Assembly (NCBI GenBank): GCA_964403795.1
Contig: CAYOHP010000002.1
Location: 49,430-113,429 of the forward strand
Direction: 5' to 3'
From: CAYOHP01 sp964403795 [NCBI: uncultured bacterium]
Lineage (GTDB): Bacteria; Muiribacteriota; UBA6191; CAZXTJ01
Length of the DNA stretch: 64,000 bases
Shown here: piece by piece, positions 41,815-49,864 of the stretch
Position numbering within the stretch: position 1 is the first letter of the stretch
Layout: each line of letters begins with the position of its first letter
Program-made: the position numbers and the translations under genes
The notes under the pieces: generated by a model
Database searches by the model: none
What the model was told of the DNA's origin: nothing
Seen by the model: only the letters and a program-made list of their open reading frames with translations

Positions 41815-41842
41815 TTGACATGGGTTGCAGGGATCGTAAGCT
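41815..41842 (+). promoter_or_regulatory. Near-consensus sigma70 promoter of the 41986 gene
   Basis: -35 TTGACA at 41815-41820, 16-bp spacer, -10 TAAGCT at 41837-41842. Predicted start near 41849, leader about 136 bases. Confidence 0.75.
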
Positions 41843-41863
41843 CAGGGTAGGAAGGTCAGCGAT

Positions 41864-41914
41864 CCGGGTGTCCGGACGGTCCCCCAGGGGCCGGTCGGAC
41901 AGACGGACGCCCGG
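41864..41914 (+). promoter_or_regulatory. Long hairpin in the 5' leader of the 41986 gene
   Basis: Outer arms CCGGGTGTCCG (41864-41874) and CGGACGCCCGG (41904-41914) pair over 11 bp with one U-G. Inner arms GACGGTCCCC and GGGGCCGGTC pair over 10 positions with two mismatches. It could stabilise the mRNA or control translation; it does not match a riboswitch class I know. Confidence 0.4.
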
Positions 41915-41985
41915 GACGGGTCCCCGCAGACCCGAAACGGCCCAGACCGAGAGCATGCAGTAGCGGAGAAGATGGGGTTCTGGTG

Positions 41986-43137
41986 ATGAACCGGTCGATG
42001 ACGCGTGGGACCGCCTTGTTGGTCCTCTGCCTTTCCCTGGGGGCCCCCGAGGCCGAGGCCGTCCTGGCGGGTGCCACCCGCGCCGCCACCCGGGGCGTGA
42101 CCAGCGCCGCCACCCGGACCGCGGCCCGGGGAGCCACCCGGGCAGCCCCGGCCCTGTCCCGGCTCCCGGCCAACCGGGGCGCGGCCGCGCTGCGGACCGC
42201 CGGCAACCGCTTCCTCAACGGCAACGGGGGGAGCCGGATCGCCGGCGCCTCCTCGGTCACCGCATGGACCAACACCGGTACCCGGATCCGGGTGACCGCC
42301 CGGCCCGGCGAGACCCTGGCCCAGACCCTGGGTCGCCGGCTCCAGCCCGGCCAGTCCATCGAACGAATCAGCTCGGCCACCTTCCGGGGCGCCGACGGCT
42401 CGCTGGTCCGGGTGGCCTCCAACGGCGCCCGGGGCGGGACCACCGTGACCCGACTGAGCGGCCCCTCGGCCCGCACCGCTTCCACCGCCGCGGGACGGAC
42501 CGCAGCCCGCGGCTCGGCCACCGCCGGAGCGACCACTGCCGGCGCCACCACGGCCGGTGCCACGACCGCGGGCGCCACCACGGCCGGGGCGACCACTGCG
42601 GGCGCCACGACTGCCGGAGCCACCACCGCCACCGCCGCCGCCAGCACCACCGCCGCCACCGTGGCCCGCCCCGGGATCCTGCGCCGGACCGCCCGGGTGG
42701 CCGGGAGGGCCGCCCTGTGGGGCGCCGCCGGCTACGGCGTCTGGAGCCTGGCCGACGACATGCAGCAGGCCGGGCAGCCCAACCGCAACGGCGGCAGCCC
42801 GGGAAGCGGCTACCAGGGCTACAACAACGGCACCGGCCGAGGGACCGGATCCTCCAACACCGGCTTCGGCTCGCAGCGCGGCCCCGGCAACACCGGCAAC
42901 GGCGTGATCGCCCAGGGGCCCGGCAACGGCACCCCCGGTTCCGGCACTCCCCCCATCGGCTCCACTCCGGGGGCGGGCACTCCGAGCGGGGTGCCCGGTC
43001 GGCCCGGAGTGGTGAAGCCAACCGGTACCGGGGTGCGGACCAGCTCCGGCACCTCGATCACGGCCGGGAACGGCGTCTTCGCCGGGTACAACGCCCCTCC
43101 GACCGCCTTCACCGGACCTCCCCCCGGCAAGAAGTGA
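41986..43137 (+). CDS. Secreted low-complexity protein, paralogue A of a new family
   Basis: A 383-residue exported protein: signal peptide TALLVLCLSLGAPEAEA, then an Ala/Thr/Arg-rich segment (LAGATRAATRG), a conserved beta-like block at about residues 98-160 (RIRVTARPGETL ... IERISSATF ... GSLVRVASNG), a run of seven AGATT pentapeptide repeats (about residues 179-213), a GYGVWSLADD segment near 248, and a Gly/Asn/Pro-rich tail with GYQGYNNG. The gene at 44284 has the same blocks in the same order with a different repeat, so they are paralogues. ATG 41986 is used; GTG 41983 is adjacent. Function unknown; cell-surface or matrix protein is likely. Confidence 0.75.
   Translation: MNRSMTRGTALLVLCLSLGAPEAEAVLAGATRAATRGVTSAATRTAARGATRAAPALSRLPANRGAAALRTAGNRFLNGNGGSRIAGASSVTAWTNTGTRIRVTARPGETLAQTLGRRLQPGQSIERISSATFRGADGSLVRVASNGARGGTTVTRLSGPSARTASTAAGRTAARGSATAGATTAGATTAGATTAGATTAGATTAGATTAGATTATAAASTTAATVARPGILRRTARVAGRAALWGAAGYGVWSLADDMQQAGQPNRNGGSPGSGYQGYNNGTGRGTGSSNTGFGSQRGPGNTGNGVIAQGPGNGTPGSGTPPIGSTPGAGTPSGVPGRPGVVKPTGTGVRTSSGTSITAGNGVFAGYNAPPTAFTGPPPGKK
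42517..42625 (+). repeat. 15-bp tandem coding repeats (AGATT pentapeptide)
   Basis: About seven tandem 15-base units coding Ala-Gly-Ala-Thr-Thr, for example GCCGGCGCCACCACG. Third positions vary among copies, so the repeat is maintained at protein level and is not a recent DNA expansion only. Confidence 0.7.
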
Positions 43138-43145
43138 GCCTGGGG

Positions 43146-43158
43146 TACGCTCGCCGAG
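43146..43158 (+). promoter_or_regulatory. Leaderless-type -10 box for the 43159 gene
   Basis: TACGCT at 43146-43151, then seven bases, then GTG at 43159. It lies in the 21-base gap after paralogue A. Confidence 0.4.
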
Positions 43159-44118
43159 GTGCGGATCCTGAAGTCCCGTGAGCGGGCCGGCCCCTGGGGG
43201 CCGGCCCTGCTGTTCGCCCTGCTCCTGGCGGGCGCCCTGCCGGCGCAATCGGAGTCGCCTCCCCTCCCCGAGGAGGACGAGGTCGAGCCCCTGGTCCCCG
43301 ACGCCGAAGGTCGGGGAGTCCTGCAGCTCCGCTCCACCGAGGCCCCGGAGGACTACTGGGTCCGCATGGAGATCCAGCGCACCACCTCGGGCGGCAAGGG
43401 GGACGTGAAGCGGGAGAAGACCGACCATCTCGACCTGCTCGAGGTGAGCCTGGACGATGCCGGGGACGGGAACCTCGAGGTCCTGATCCGACCGCTCGGC
43501 CGGGAAGACGTCCTGGCGGACCGCCCGGACGAAGAAGGCGGATTCCTCGACCCCTACACCTATCGGATCGAGCCCAGTGGCAAGCGGGTGGGCAAGGTCC
43601 AGGACGAGAGCGCCCCCCCAGGTACGCCGAGCCGGCGAACCGACCTGGCTCGGGGTCTCTGGCCGGTCCTCCCCACAGAACCCATCGCCACCGGCCACTC
43701 CTGGGAGACCGTGCTCGACTCCGCCGAAGACCTCCCGGCACCCCTCACGGTGCGACACCGCTTCACCGGGATCGAGGAGGTCCAGGGGACCCCTTGCGCC
43801 ATCGTGGAGACCGAGGGCGACGCCAAGGGAACCGTCGAAGCCAGCGGCGTCCGCTACGCGGTCCAGCTCGAGCAGGGGCTGGCGCTCAGCCTCGAGGATG
43901 GCACCCTGGTCAAGCTCTCGACGGTCCTCAGGATCAAGCAGGCTGCACCCGCCCGGGCCGGCAAGCCCGAGCGCAAGGCCCAGAAGACGGTCGACTTCAT
44001 CGTGCAGAGGCGGGAAGCCGGGGACGTGCCTGGGGAGACCTTGCCCGACGCCGGGGACCTCCGCTTCGACCAGCCTGCCTCCAGCGAGGCTCCCGAGCCT
44101 GACCTCGAGGACGAGTAG
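43159..44118 (+). CDS. Secreted acidic protein of unknown family
   Basis: A 319-residue exported protein with a signal peptide (ALLFALLLAGALPAQS). The mature part is acidic and beta-rich; the segment LTVRHRFTGIEEVQGTPCAIVETEGDAKGTVEASGVRY, followed by a strand ending in VLRIKQ, resembles the beta-barrel pattern seen in DUF6263-like proteins, a weak resemblance only. The GTG start at 43159 has no ribosome site but a TAnnnT box seven bases upstream. It lies between two paralogous secreted proteins and ends in a hairpin. Confidence 0.68.
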   Translation: MRILKSRERAGPWGPALLFALLLAGALPAQSESPPLPEEDEVEPLVPDAEGRGVLQLRSTEAPEDYWVRMEIQRTTSGGKGDVKREKTDHLDLLEVSLDDAGDGNLEVLIRPLGREDVLADRPDEEGGFLDPYTYRIEPSGKRVGKVQDESAPPGTPSRRTDLARGLWPVLPTEPIATGHSWETVLDSAEDLPAPLTVRHRFTGIEEVQGTPCAIVETEGDAKGTVEASGVRYAVQLEQGLALSLEDGTLVKLSTVLRIKQAAPARAGKPERKAQKTVDFIVQRREAGDVPGETLPDAGDLRFDQPASSEAPEPDLEDE

Positions 44119-44144
44119 CCGTCCGGGTCCTCCGTCCGGACGGC
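44118..44144. terminator. Hairpin immediately after the 43159 gene
   Basis: Arms GCCGTCCGG (44118-44126) and CCGGACGGC (44136-44144), a perfect 9-bp stem with a nine-base loop starting at the last base of the TAG stop. No T tract. Confidence 0.45.
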
Positions 44145-44283
44145 AGTCCGGGACCCGATCGGACAGCCTGGGCACCTCCCGGACCTCTGGAACTCTCGGC
44201 CTTTACCGGCTCCAGGAGCCGATTCCCGAAGACCCGGCACGCATGCTGCTGATCCCGTGTCGACCTCGAAAGGAACGGGCGGC

Positions 44284-45288
44284 ATGCGTGCGAGACACCT
44301 CCTCATCGGGCTGATCCTGGTCCAGACCTCGGCTACCCCCAGCGAGGCGTTCCTGGGACGGATCCTCAGCCGGGGCGCTACCCGGGCCGCCGCCGGCTCG
44401 GGCTCGCGCATCCTGTCGCGGATCCCGGGTCTGAGCCGCCTCGCCCGGCCTTCGTCGGCGCTCTCGAGCCAGGCCGACGATCTCGCCCGGCTCGGGTCCC
44501 GGACCCTGCCCGGAGCAGTCTCCACCACCGGTGCCCGTAGCACCCTCGGAGCCTTGCCCCGGGTCCAGGGGAGCCGCAGCATCCTGAACGCAGCCCGCCG
44601 CGAGGCGGTCGACGGTTCGAACTACCAGGGCATCAGCGAAGCGATCGTGCAGACCACCCGCTACCCGCGGGGCATCCGGGTCCGGGTGAAGCCGGGACAG
44701 TCGCTCCAGGGCTCTCTGCCCGCCGATGCCGGGGATATCCAGCGGATCACCTCGGCCAACGTCCACTTCGACTCCGGGGACATCGTGCGGGTCACCTCCC
44801 GGGGCAACGCCGGAGGCTTCAACGTGAACCGGATCGGGGGGGGCACGCTCGCCGACGACGCCGCCACCCTGGCCGACGACGCGGTGGCGCCGGGTGCCGG
44901 ACTCGTGGACGACGTGGTCGAGAGCGGGGCCCGCCTCTCCGACGACGCGGTGGCCGCGACGGGCGCCGGTGGCCCCGGTCTGGGGCGCCGGGTCCTGGGC
45001 GGGATCCGCAAGTGGGGCGTCCGCGGCCTGGCCGGCTACGGGGTCTGGAGCCTCGCCAACCGCGCCACCGGCGGCGACACCAACGGGTTCGGAACCAGCG
45101 ACCCCAACGCCGGGTACACCGGGTACAACGGGTCGGCCGACGTCCCGACCACTCCTCCCTCGGCCCCGACCTCGGGCGACCCGCTCGGCCAGGGAGGCTA
45201 CGTTCCCACCTCGGGCGACCCGACCTCCGGAAAGGTCTGCCCCACCGGCCAGTACGACGCCTACCTGCAGGGCGTCTCCGGCCAGTGA
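44284..45288 (+). CDS. Secreted low-complexity protein, paralogue B of a new family
   Basis: A 334-residue exported protein paralogous to the 41986 product. Signal peptide LLIGLILVQTSATPSEA; then RGATRAAAGSG; conserved block at about residues 127-185 (GIRVRVKPGQSL ... IQRITSANV ... GDIVRVTSRG); a short degenerate repeat of ADDA type (TLADDAATLADDAV) where paralogue A has AGATT repeats; GYGVWSLANR near residue 251; and a Gly/Pro/Ser-rich tail with GYTGYNGS, TSGDP repeats and a single late cysteine. ATG 44284 has AAAGGAA upstream; an in-frame GTG at 44257 is an alternative. It is convergent with a Ser/Thr kinase. Confidence 0.74.
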   Translation: MRARHLLIGLILVQTSATPSEAFLGRILSRGATRAAAGSGSRILSRIPGLSRLARPSSALSSQADDLARLGSRTLPGAVSTTGARSTLGALPRVQGSRSILNAARREAVDGSNYQGISEAIVQTTRYPRGIRVRVKPGQSLQGSLPADAGDIQRITSANVHFDSGDIVRVTSRGNAGGFNVNRIGGGTLADDAATLADDAVAPGAGLVDDVVESGARLSDDAVAATGAGGPGLGRRVLGGIRKWGVRGLAGYGVWSLANRATGGDTNGFGTSDPNAGYTGYNGSADVPTTPPSAPTSGDPLGQGGYVPTSGDPTSGKVCPTGQYDAYLQGVSGQ

Positions 45289-45306
45289 TCCGCGGGTAGA
45301 GGGAAC

Positions 45307-45337
45307 GACCCCGGGGTGCCCCAGGTATCCCGGGGTC
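45307..45337. terminator. Bidirectional hairpin between convergent genes
   Basis: Arms GACCCCGGG (45307-45315) and CCCGGGGTC (45329-45337), 9 bp perfect, 13-base loop, between the stops of paralogue B and the kinase. No T tract. Confidence 0.5.
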
Positions 45338-45344
45338 AGCCGCG

Positions 45345-47678
45345 TCAGCGATCCCGTTTGCCGGCCCTTTGGGCTGCCTTGGCCTTGTCCCTCAAGGCGT
45401 CGAGCCGCCGATGGACCGGGGCCAGGAGTCGGGTCGGACTGTCGGCGGTGTAGAACGGCCCACCCGCCCTGGCGGCCTGGCGGCAGGCCACTTCCAGGAA
45501 CAGCCCTCGATCCTCGAGGCCTTCCGGATCCTCGGCGACGATCCGGTCGAGCAGGGCGGACACCCGGGGCATGACCGCGGCCAGGTCGACCTCGCCGGTC
45601 TCGGCGATCCTCTGGAGACGGATCTCCTCCAGCAGGCAACGACGCAGGATCATGGCCCTCCAGGGCTGGCCGACCGGCCAGTCGCGGACCACCCGTTCCT
45701 CCACCTCGGCGAGGATCCCGTCGCGCATCGGCCCCGCCACCATCCCCGGACCGGGACTGGTGGCCAAGAGGTACAGGATCGCCTTGTGGATCCAGAAGGC
45801 CAGAGGTCCCGGCTCGACCTCGGCAGCCGCCTTCCGGAGATCGGCCAATACCCCTCCGTCCCCCGCCTTCCCGAAGTCGACCAGGGCCTGGATCAGGCCC
45901 ACCAGGGCGATCCAGGTCCTGGCACCCGAAGGGGACCGCGAGAACTCGCGCAGGCGCCGGCGGAACGGCGCGAAGATCGCCTGGAACTGGGCCGTCCTGG
46001 TGGCGAACATGCCCACTCCCTCGACCGCGCCGAGCACGTCCTTCCTCCCCTGGAAGGCCTTCTCGAAGCTCCAGTGCTGGAACAGGACCTGGTAGTCCTC
46101 GAGCGCATGGACCAACCAACCGAAGACGATCTCGTCCAGGCGTCGCACCACCTCGGCATCCCGCCAGGAGGGGTCGCCCCGCTCGACGGCCGGGCGCTTG
46201 TCGTAGTCGTCGAGGTCGACGAACCAGTCCTGCAGGGCTTCGAGGAAGGCGATCCAGGCGTCCATCCTCGGGAGCTCGAACATCTCCAGGTTCTGGAGCG
46301 CGTGGGCCTCGTGCCTATCGCTCCGCTCCGAGGGATGGAAGCTGAAGGCATCGGTCAGATCCTGGACCTCGTGCTCCGCCCGCAGCTTGCGGTATGCCTC
46401 CTGGAGCGGCCCGAAGGAGCTCCGGGAGTACTCCATGGCTCCGCCCCTCGATGCCTCCGGGATCGGAGTGGCGACCGCCTCCCCGATACCCGGCCTGGTC
46501 TCGGACACGGCTCCCGGTACGTTCCCGCGCTCCGAACCCGAGACGGGTCCCAGCACGAAGCCGACGGCCACGAATCCGGCCAACGCCAGGCCGAGCAAGG
46601 GCCCGGTGGGTCGCGCCGGCACCACCAGCGGCACCGGGTCCTCGTTCCGGGACAGGTCCGCCGGTGCCGACTCGGCAGGAGCGAAGGCTCCGGAACGTCC
46701 CTGTGCCGCCCGGGTCGGGGGATCGAGGCCCGGGGCTCCCGAGGGAGCGGCACCCGGAGCCTTGGTCAGCACCAGGGTACCGGGATCGGCCCGGTCCTTC
46801 CGAGGGCCGACCCCGAGGTCCGCCTTGAGCTGGGAGTAGGACATGAGACCGACCGCCTCGTTCAAGGCGGCCGCGAAGTCCCGCATGGCCGGGAAGCGAG
46901 CTCCCGGATCCCGGGCGAGGGCCCGGAGCAGCACGTCCTCGACCCCCGGGAGCCGACCCCGGAAGCCCGCCGGGATGGCGGGAGGAGTGCCGCGGGTCAT
47001 GGTCTCGATCAGCTCGGCGGTGGACCTCACCGGGTACACCAGCTCGTGGTAGAGCATCTCGAAGACCGTGGCCGCCCATGAGTACTGGTCCGATGCCGGC
47101 GCGGCCGCGGCACCCTGGAAGACCTCGGGAGCCATGTAGGCGAGAGTGCCCATCACCATCCCCTCCTGGGTGAGGAGGGTCTTGCCGCGCTCGTCGGCAT
47201 GGGCGATCCCGAAGTCGCAGAGAAGAGGGTGGTTCCCGTCCCGGAGCAGGACGTTGGCCGGCTTCACGTCGCGATGCACGATGCCGGCGTCGTGGGCGAC
47301 CTGCAGGGCCTCGGCCACCGCCGCGGCCCACTCCAGCACCTCGCCGTCGGAGGCCGGCCTCCGCCCGTCGACCACCCGGTCCAGATCGACGCCCTCGACC
47401 ATCTCGTAGACGATCCAGGCGGTGCCCAGCTCGTCGACGCCGAAGTCGAAGACCGTCACGATATTGGGGTGCCGGAGGTTGGCGGTGACCCGGGCCTCCC
47501 GTTCGAAGCGGGCCAGCAGGTCGGGACTGGTGATCCGGGTCTCCAGGACCTTCACCGCCACGGGACGCCGGAGCACCGAGTCCTGGGCCAGCACCACCCG
47601 CCCGAAGGATCCCCTCCCGAGCAGGCGGATGCCGCAGTACTTGGCTCCGATTCCGGTGGGGAGGAGTTCGTCGGCCAT
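45345..47678 (-). CDS. Membrane Ser/Thr protein kinase (Hanks type)
   Basis: A 777-residue receptor-like kinase. The kinase domain is intact: GRGSFGRV, Lys43 in AVKVLE, HRDVKPANV with Asp137, DFG with Asp155, and APE (MAPEVF). After a Pro/Ala-rich linker, one transmembrane helix (LLGLALAGFVAVGFVLGPVSG) leads to an external helical domain of about 370 residues that I do not recognise (DDYDKRPAVERGDPSW, FQHWSFEKAFQGRKDVLG). Start ATG 47678 is preferred over an upstream in-frame codon because the kinase begins directly after it. A TACAGT box (complement of 47703-47708) lies 24 bases upstream. Ligand and targets are unknown. Confidence 0.9.
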   Translation of the reverse strand: MADELLPTGIGAKYCGIRLLGRGSFGRVVLAQDSVLRRPVAVKVLETRITSPDLLARFEREARVTANLRHPNIVTVFDFGVDELGTAWIVYEMVEGVDLDRVVDGRRPASDGEVLEWAAAVAEALQVAHDAGIVHRDVKPANVLLRDGNHPLLCDFGIAHADERGKTLLTQEGMVMGTLAYMAPEVFQGAAAAPASDQYSWAATVFEMLYHELVYPVRSTAELIETMTRGTPPAIPAGFRGRLPGVEDVLLRALARDPGARFPAMRDFAAALNEAVGLMSYSQLKADLGVGPRKDRADPGTLVLTKAPGAAPSGAPGLDPPTRAAQGRSGAFAPAESAPADLSRNEDPVPLVVPARPTGPLLGLALAGFVAVGFVLGPVSGSERGNVPGAVSETRPGIGEAVATPIPEASRGGAMEYSRSSFGPLQEAYRKLRAEHEVQDLTDAFSFHPSERSDRHEAHALQNLEMFELPRMDAWIAFLEALQDWFVDLDDYDKRPAVERGDPSWRDAEVVRRLDEIVFGWLVHALEDYQVLFQHWSFEKAFQGRKDVLGAVEGVGMFATRTAQFQAIFAPFRRRLREFSRSPSGARTWIALVGLIQALVDFGKAGDGGVLADLRKAAAEVEPGPLAFWIHKAILYLLATSPGPGMVAGPMRDGILAEVEERVVRDWPVGQPWRAMILRRCLLEEIRLQRIAETGEVDLAAVMPRVSALLDRIVAEDPEGLEDRGLFLEVACRQAARAGGPFYTADSPTRLLAPVHRRLDALRDKAKAAQRAGKRDR

Positions 47679-47759
47679 GGGTCCGGGGTGTGGGGTGGAC
47701 CTACTGTAGCCGGCCGGGCCGGGTACCTCGTCTGCAGCCCACCCCAAGGGGTTCGCTCG

Positions 47760-48677
47760 CTACTCCGACTCGGGAGGGTCCCACATCCCGGTGGAGACGT
47801 AGCGTTCCCCGGTGTCGGAGAGCACGGTGGCGACCACCTTGTGCCCGCCTTCCCGGGCCAGGTCCCGCGCCACCTTCAGGTACGCCCCCGAGGACGGTCC
47901 CACGAAGATGCCCGACCGGGCGAGCTCGCGGCAGACCGCCACCGCGTCCTCGAGCGTGACCTCCCGGCGCACGTCGATCAGGGACTGGTCCAGGATCGCC
48001 GGCACGATGTCCCCGGGATGCCCGAGCGGCTTCAGGCCCTCGATGCCGGGGAACACCTCCGGGATCGCCGCCCCGATGCGGATCCCGGGGTCGAGCTCGC
48101 GGAGTCGTCGCCCGACCCCCGTGATCGTGCCCCCGGTCCCGACCCCGGCCACGAACAGATCGGGGAGTGACCCGCACTCGGCCCGGACCTGCTGCGCCAG
48201 CTCCGCTCCGGTCTCCTCGTAGTGGGCCCGCCAGTTGTCCTCGTTCCCGTACTGGTCGCAGTGCCAGTAGAGGTCGGGACGCTCCGCCGCGATCCGCTTC
48301 ACCTCGCGCAGCGCATGGTCATAGCCCTCGACCGGATCGGTCAGGATCAGCTCCGCGCCGTGTGCCCGGATCCTGCCGAGGCGCTCCCGGCTCGCGTTCC
48401 CGGGGACCACCAGGGTGACCGGGACCTCGAAGGCGGCCCCCAGCATGGCGTAGGCGATCCCGGCGTTGCCCGAGGACGAATCGAGCAGGCGCCGGCGTCC
48501 CATGAACTCGCCCCGCCCGATCGCCCGGGTCAGCATGCGCCGCACCGGCCGGTCCTTGATGGACCCGCCCGGGTTCACCGACTCGAGCTTGGCGAAGATC
48601 CGGGTCCCCTTGGGGACCCCTAAGGAGATCTCGACGAGCGGTGTCCCCCCGATTCCCTCGACGATGCGCCTGGCCAT
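47760..48677 (-). CDS. cysM: CysO-dependent cysteine synthase (CysM type)
   Basis: A 305-residue PLP enzyme of the cysteine synthase family. The PLP lysine is in ESVNPGGSIKDRP, the substrate loop is SSSGNAGIA, and the phosphate-binding glycines are GVGTGGTITGVGRRL. Its place directly downstream of a MoeZ-like activator, a CysO-like sulfur carrier and a Mec-like peptidase makes it the CysM of the mycobacterial-type pathway, in which O-phosphoserine and CysO-thiocarboxylate form CysO-cysteine. Sulfide-using O-acetylserine sulfhydrylase is the alternative. It begins 11 bases after the moeZ stop. Confidence 0.9.
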   Translation of the reverse strand: MARRIVEGIGGTPLVEISLGVPKGTRIFAKLESVNPGGSIKDRPVRRMLTRAIGRGEFMGRRRLLDSSSGNAGIAYAMLGAAFEVPVTLVVPGNASRERLGRIRAHGAELILTDPVEGYDHALREVKRIAAERPDLYWHCDQYGNEDNWRAHYEETGAELAQQVRAECGSLPDLFVAGVGTGGTITGVGRRLRELDPGIRIGAAIPEVFPGIEGLKPLGHPGDIVPAILDQSLIDVRREVTLEDAVAVCRELARSGIFVGPSSGAYLKVARDLAREGGHKVVATVLSDTGERYVSTGMWDPPESE

Positions 48678-48688
48678 GGGGGTGCCGC

Positions 48689-49864
48689 CTATCCCTTGCC
48701 CGGCGCGCTGCAGAAGGCCTGGTAGTCGACGTAGCCCGGGAAGCTGCGGCCGGGCGCGCAGTACCGGCAGTCGGGATCCGGGGCGAGCTCGAGCTCGGTG
48801 AAGCGGGCCCGCAGCGCGTCGTAGTGGAGCAGGCGTCCTACCAGGGGATCGCCGACCCCGAGCAGGATCTTGACCGTCTCCACCGCCTCGAGCAGGCCGA
48901 CCACCCCGGGAAGCACACCGAGCACGCCGGCCTCGGCGCACGACGGCGCCATCTCGGGAGGCGGGGGCTCGGGGTAGAGGCAGCGGTAGCACGGGCCCCT
49001 CCGGGCGGGGTACCCGGGCCAGAAGACCGAGGCCTGGCCCTCGAAGCGGAAGACCGATCCGTGCACGTTGGGGATCCCGAGCTTCACGCAGGCGTCGTTG
49101 ACCAGGTAGCGGGTGGGGAAGTTGTCGGAGCCGTCCACCACCAGGTGGTAGCCCGAGAAGATCGACTCCACGTTCCCGCTGTCGACCCGGGTCTCGTAGC
49201 CGACGACCTGGAGGCCGGGGTTCAGGGCCTTCAGGGTCGCCTCCGCCGAGCGGACCTTGGAGGTGCCCACCCGCTCCTCGGTGTGGAGGATCTGGCGCTG
49301 CAGATTGGAGCGGTCCACCACGTCCCCGTCCACCAGACCGAGCGTCCCCACTCCGGCCGCCGCCAGGTAGAAGGCCGCCGGGGAGCCGAGGCCCCCGGCC
49401 CCGATCATGAGCACCTTGCTGTCGAGCAGCTTCCGCTGCCCCTTCTCGCCCACCTCGGGGATGAGGAGGTGGCGGCCGTACCGTTCCCGCTCCTCGGCGG
49501 TGAGGGAGCGCGGCACCTCGACAGGGAGCCCGGCGTTCTTCCACTGGTTGAAGCCGCCCTTGACCGACTTCACGTCCCGGTAGCCGAGCTGGAGCAGCCC
49601 CTCGGCCGCGAACAAGGACCGCACTCCGCCCGCGCACATGCAGACGATCGGAGCCGACGGGTCGGGGACTGCGTCCTCGATCCGGAGTTCGAGGAAGCCG
49701 CGAACGATGCGGAGCGCCCCCTCCGGACTCCCGGCCGAGACCTCGTCGGGCTCGCGGACATCGATCAGGATCGCACCGGACCGCTGCAGGCGCAGGGCCT
49801 CGGCCGGTTCGACCTCGGGGACCCGGGTCCGGATCTCCTCCAGGCGCTTCTGGCGCGCGCTCAC
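48689..49864 (-). CDS. Sulfur-carrier adenylyltransferase with N-terminal rhodanese (MoeZ-like)
   Basis: A 391-residue fusion. Residues about 10-120 are a rhodanese domain with active-site Cys77 in CMCAGGVRS. Residues 125-391 are a ThiF/MoeB adenylyltransferase: GAGGLGSPAAFYLAAAGVG, DGDVVDRSNLQRQ, DGSDNFPTRYLVND, zinc cysteines in CYRC and CRYC, and a Cys in SCAEAGVLGVLPG. It would adenylate the CysO C-terminus and transfer persulfide sulfur to form the thiocarboxylate. The domain order is reversed compared with MoeZ, whose rhodanese is C-terminal. The GTG start overlaps the cysO stop (GTGA). Confidence 0.9.
   Translation of the reverse strand: MSARQKRLEEIRTRVPEVEPAEALRLQRSGAILIDVREPDEVSAGSPEGALRIVRGFLELRIEDAVPDPSAPIVCMCAGGVRSLFAAEGLLQLGYRDVKSVKGGFNQWKNAGLPVEVPRSLTAEERERYGRHLLIPEVGEKGQRKLLDSKVLMIGAGGLGSPAAFYLAAAGVGTLGLVDGDVVDRSNLQRQILHTEERVGTSKVRSAEATLKALNPGLQVVGYETRVDSGNVESIFSGYHLVVDGSDNFPTRYLVNDACVKLGIPNVHGSVFRFEGQASVFWPGYPARRGPCYRCLYPEPPPPEMAPSCAEAGVLGVLPGVVGLLEAVETVKILLGVGDPLVGRLLHYDALRARFTELELAPDPDCRYCAPGRSFPGYVDYQAFCSAPGKG

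Larger units (their letters stand above)
41671..41985. other. 315-base intergenic region with divergent promoters and a structured leader
   Basis: No gene is seen here. Left end: -10-like boxes for the pilus operon (complement of 41687-41697). Middle: the best rightward promoter of the window at 41815-41842. Right end: a leader of about 136 bases whose 41864-41914 part folds into a long hairpin. The remaining bases show nothing I can interpret. Confidence 0.55.

Noticed and set aside
42517-42625. Short tandem DNA repeats resembling a small CRISPR or satellite
   Set aside because: Units are 15 bases, without spacers, lie wholly in a reading frame and encode a regular pentapeptide.
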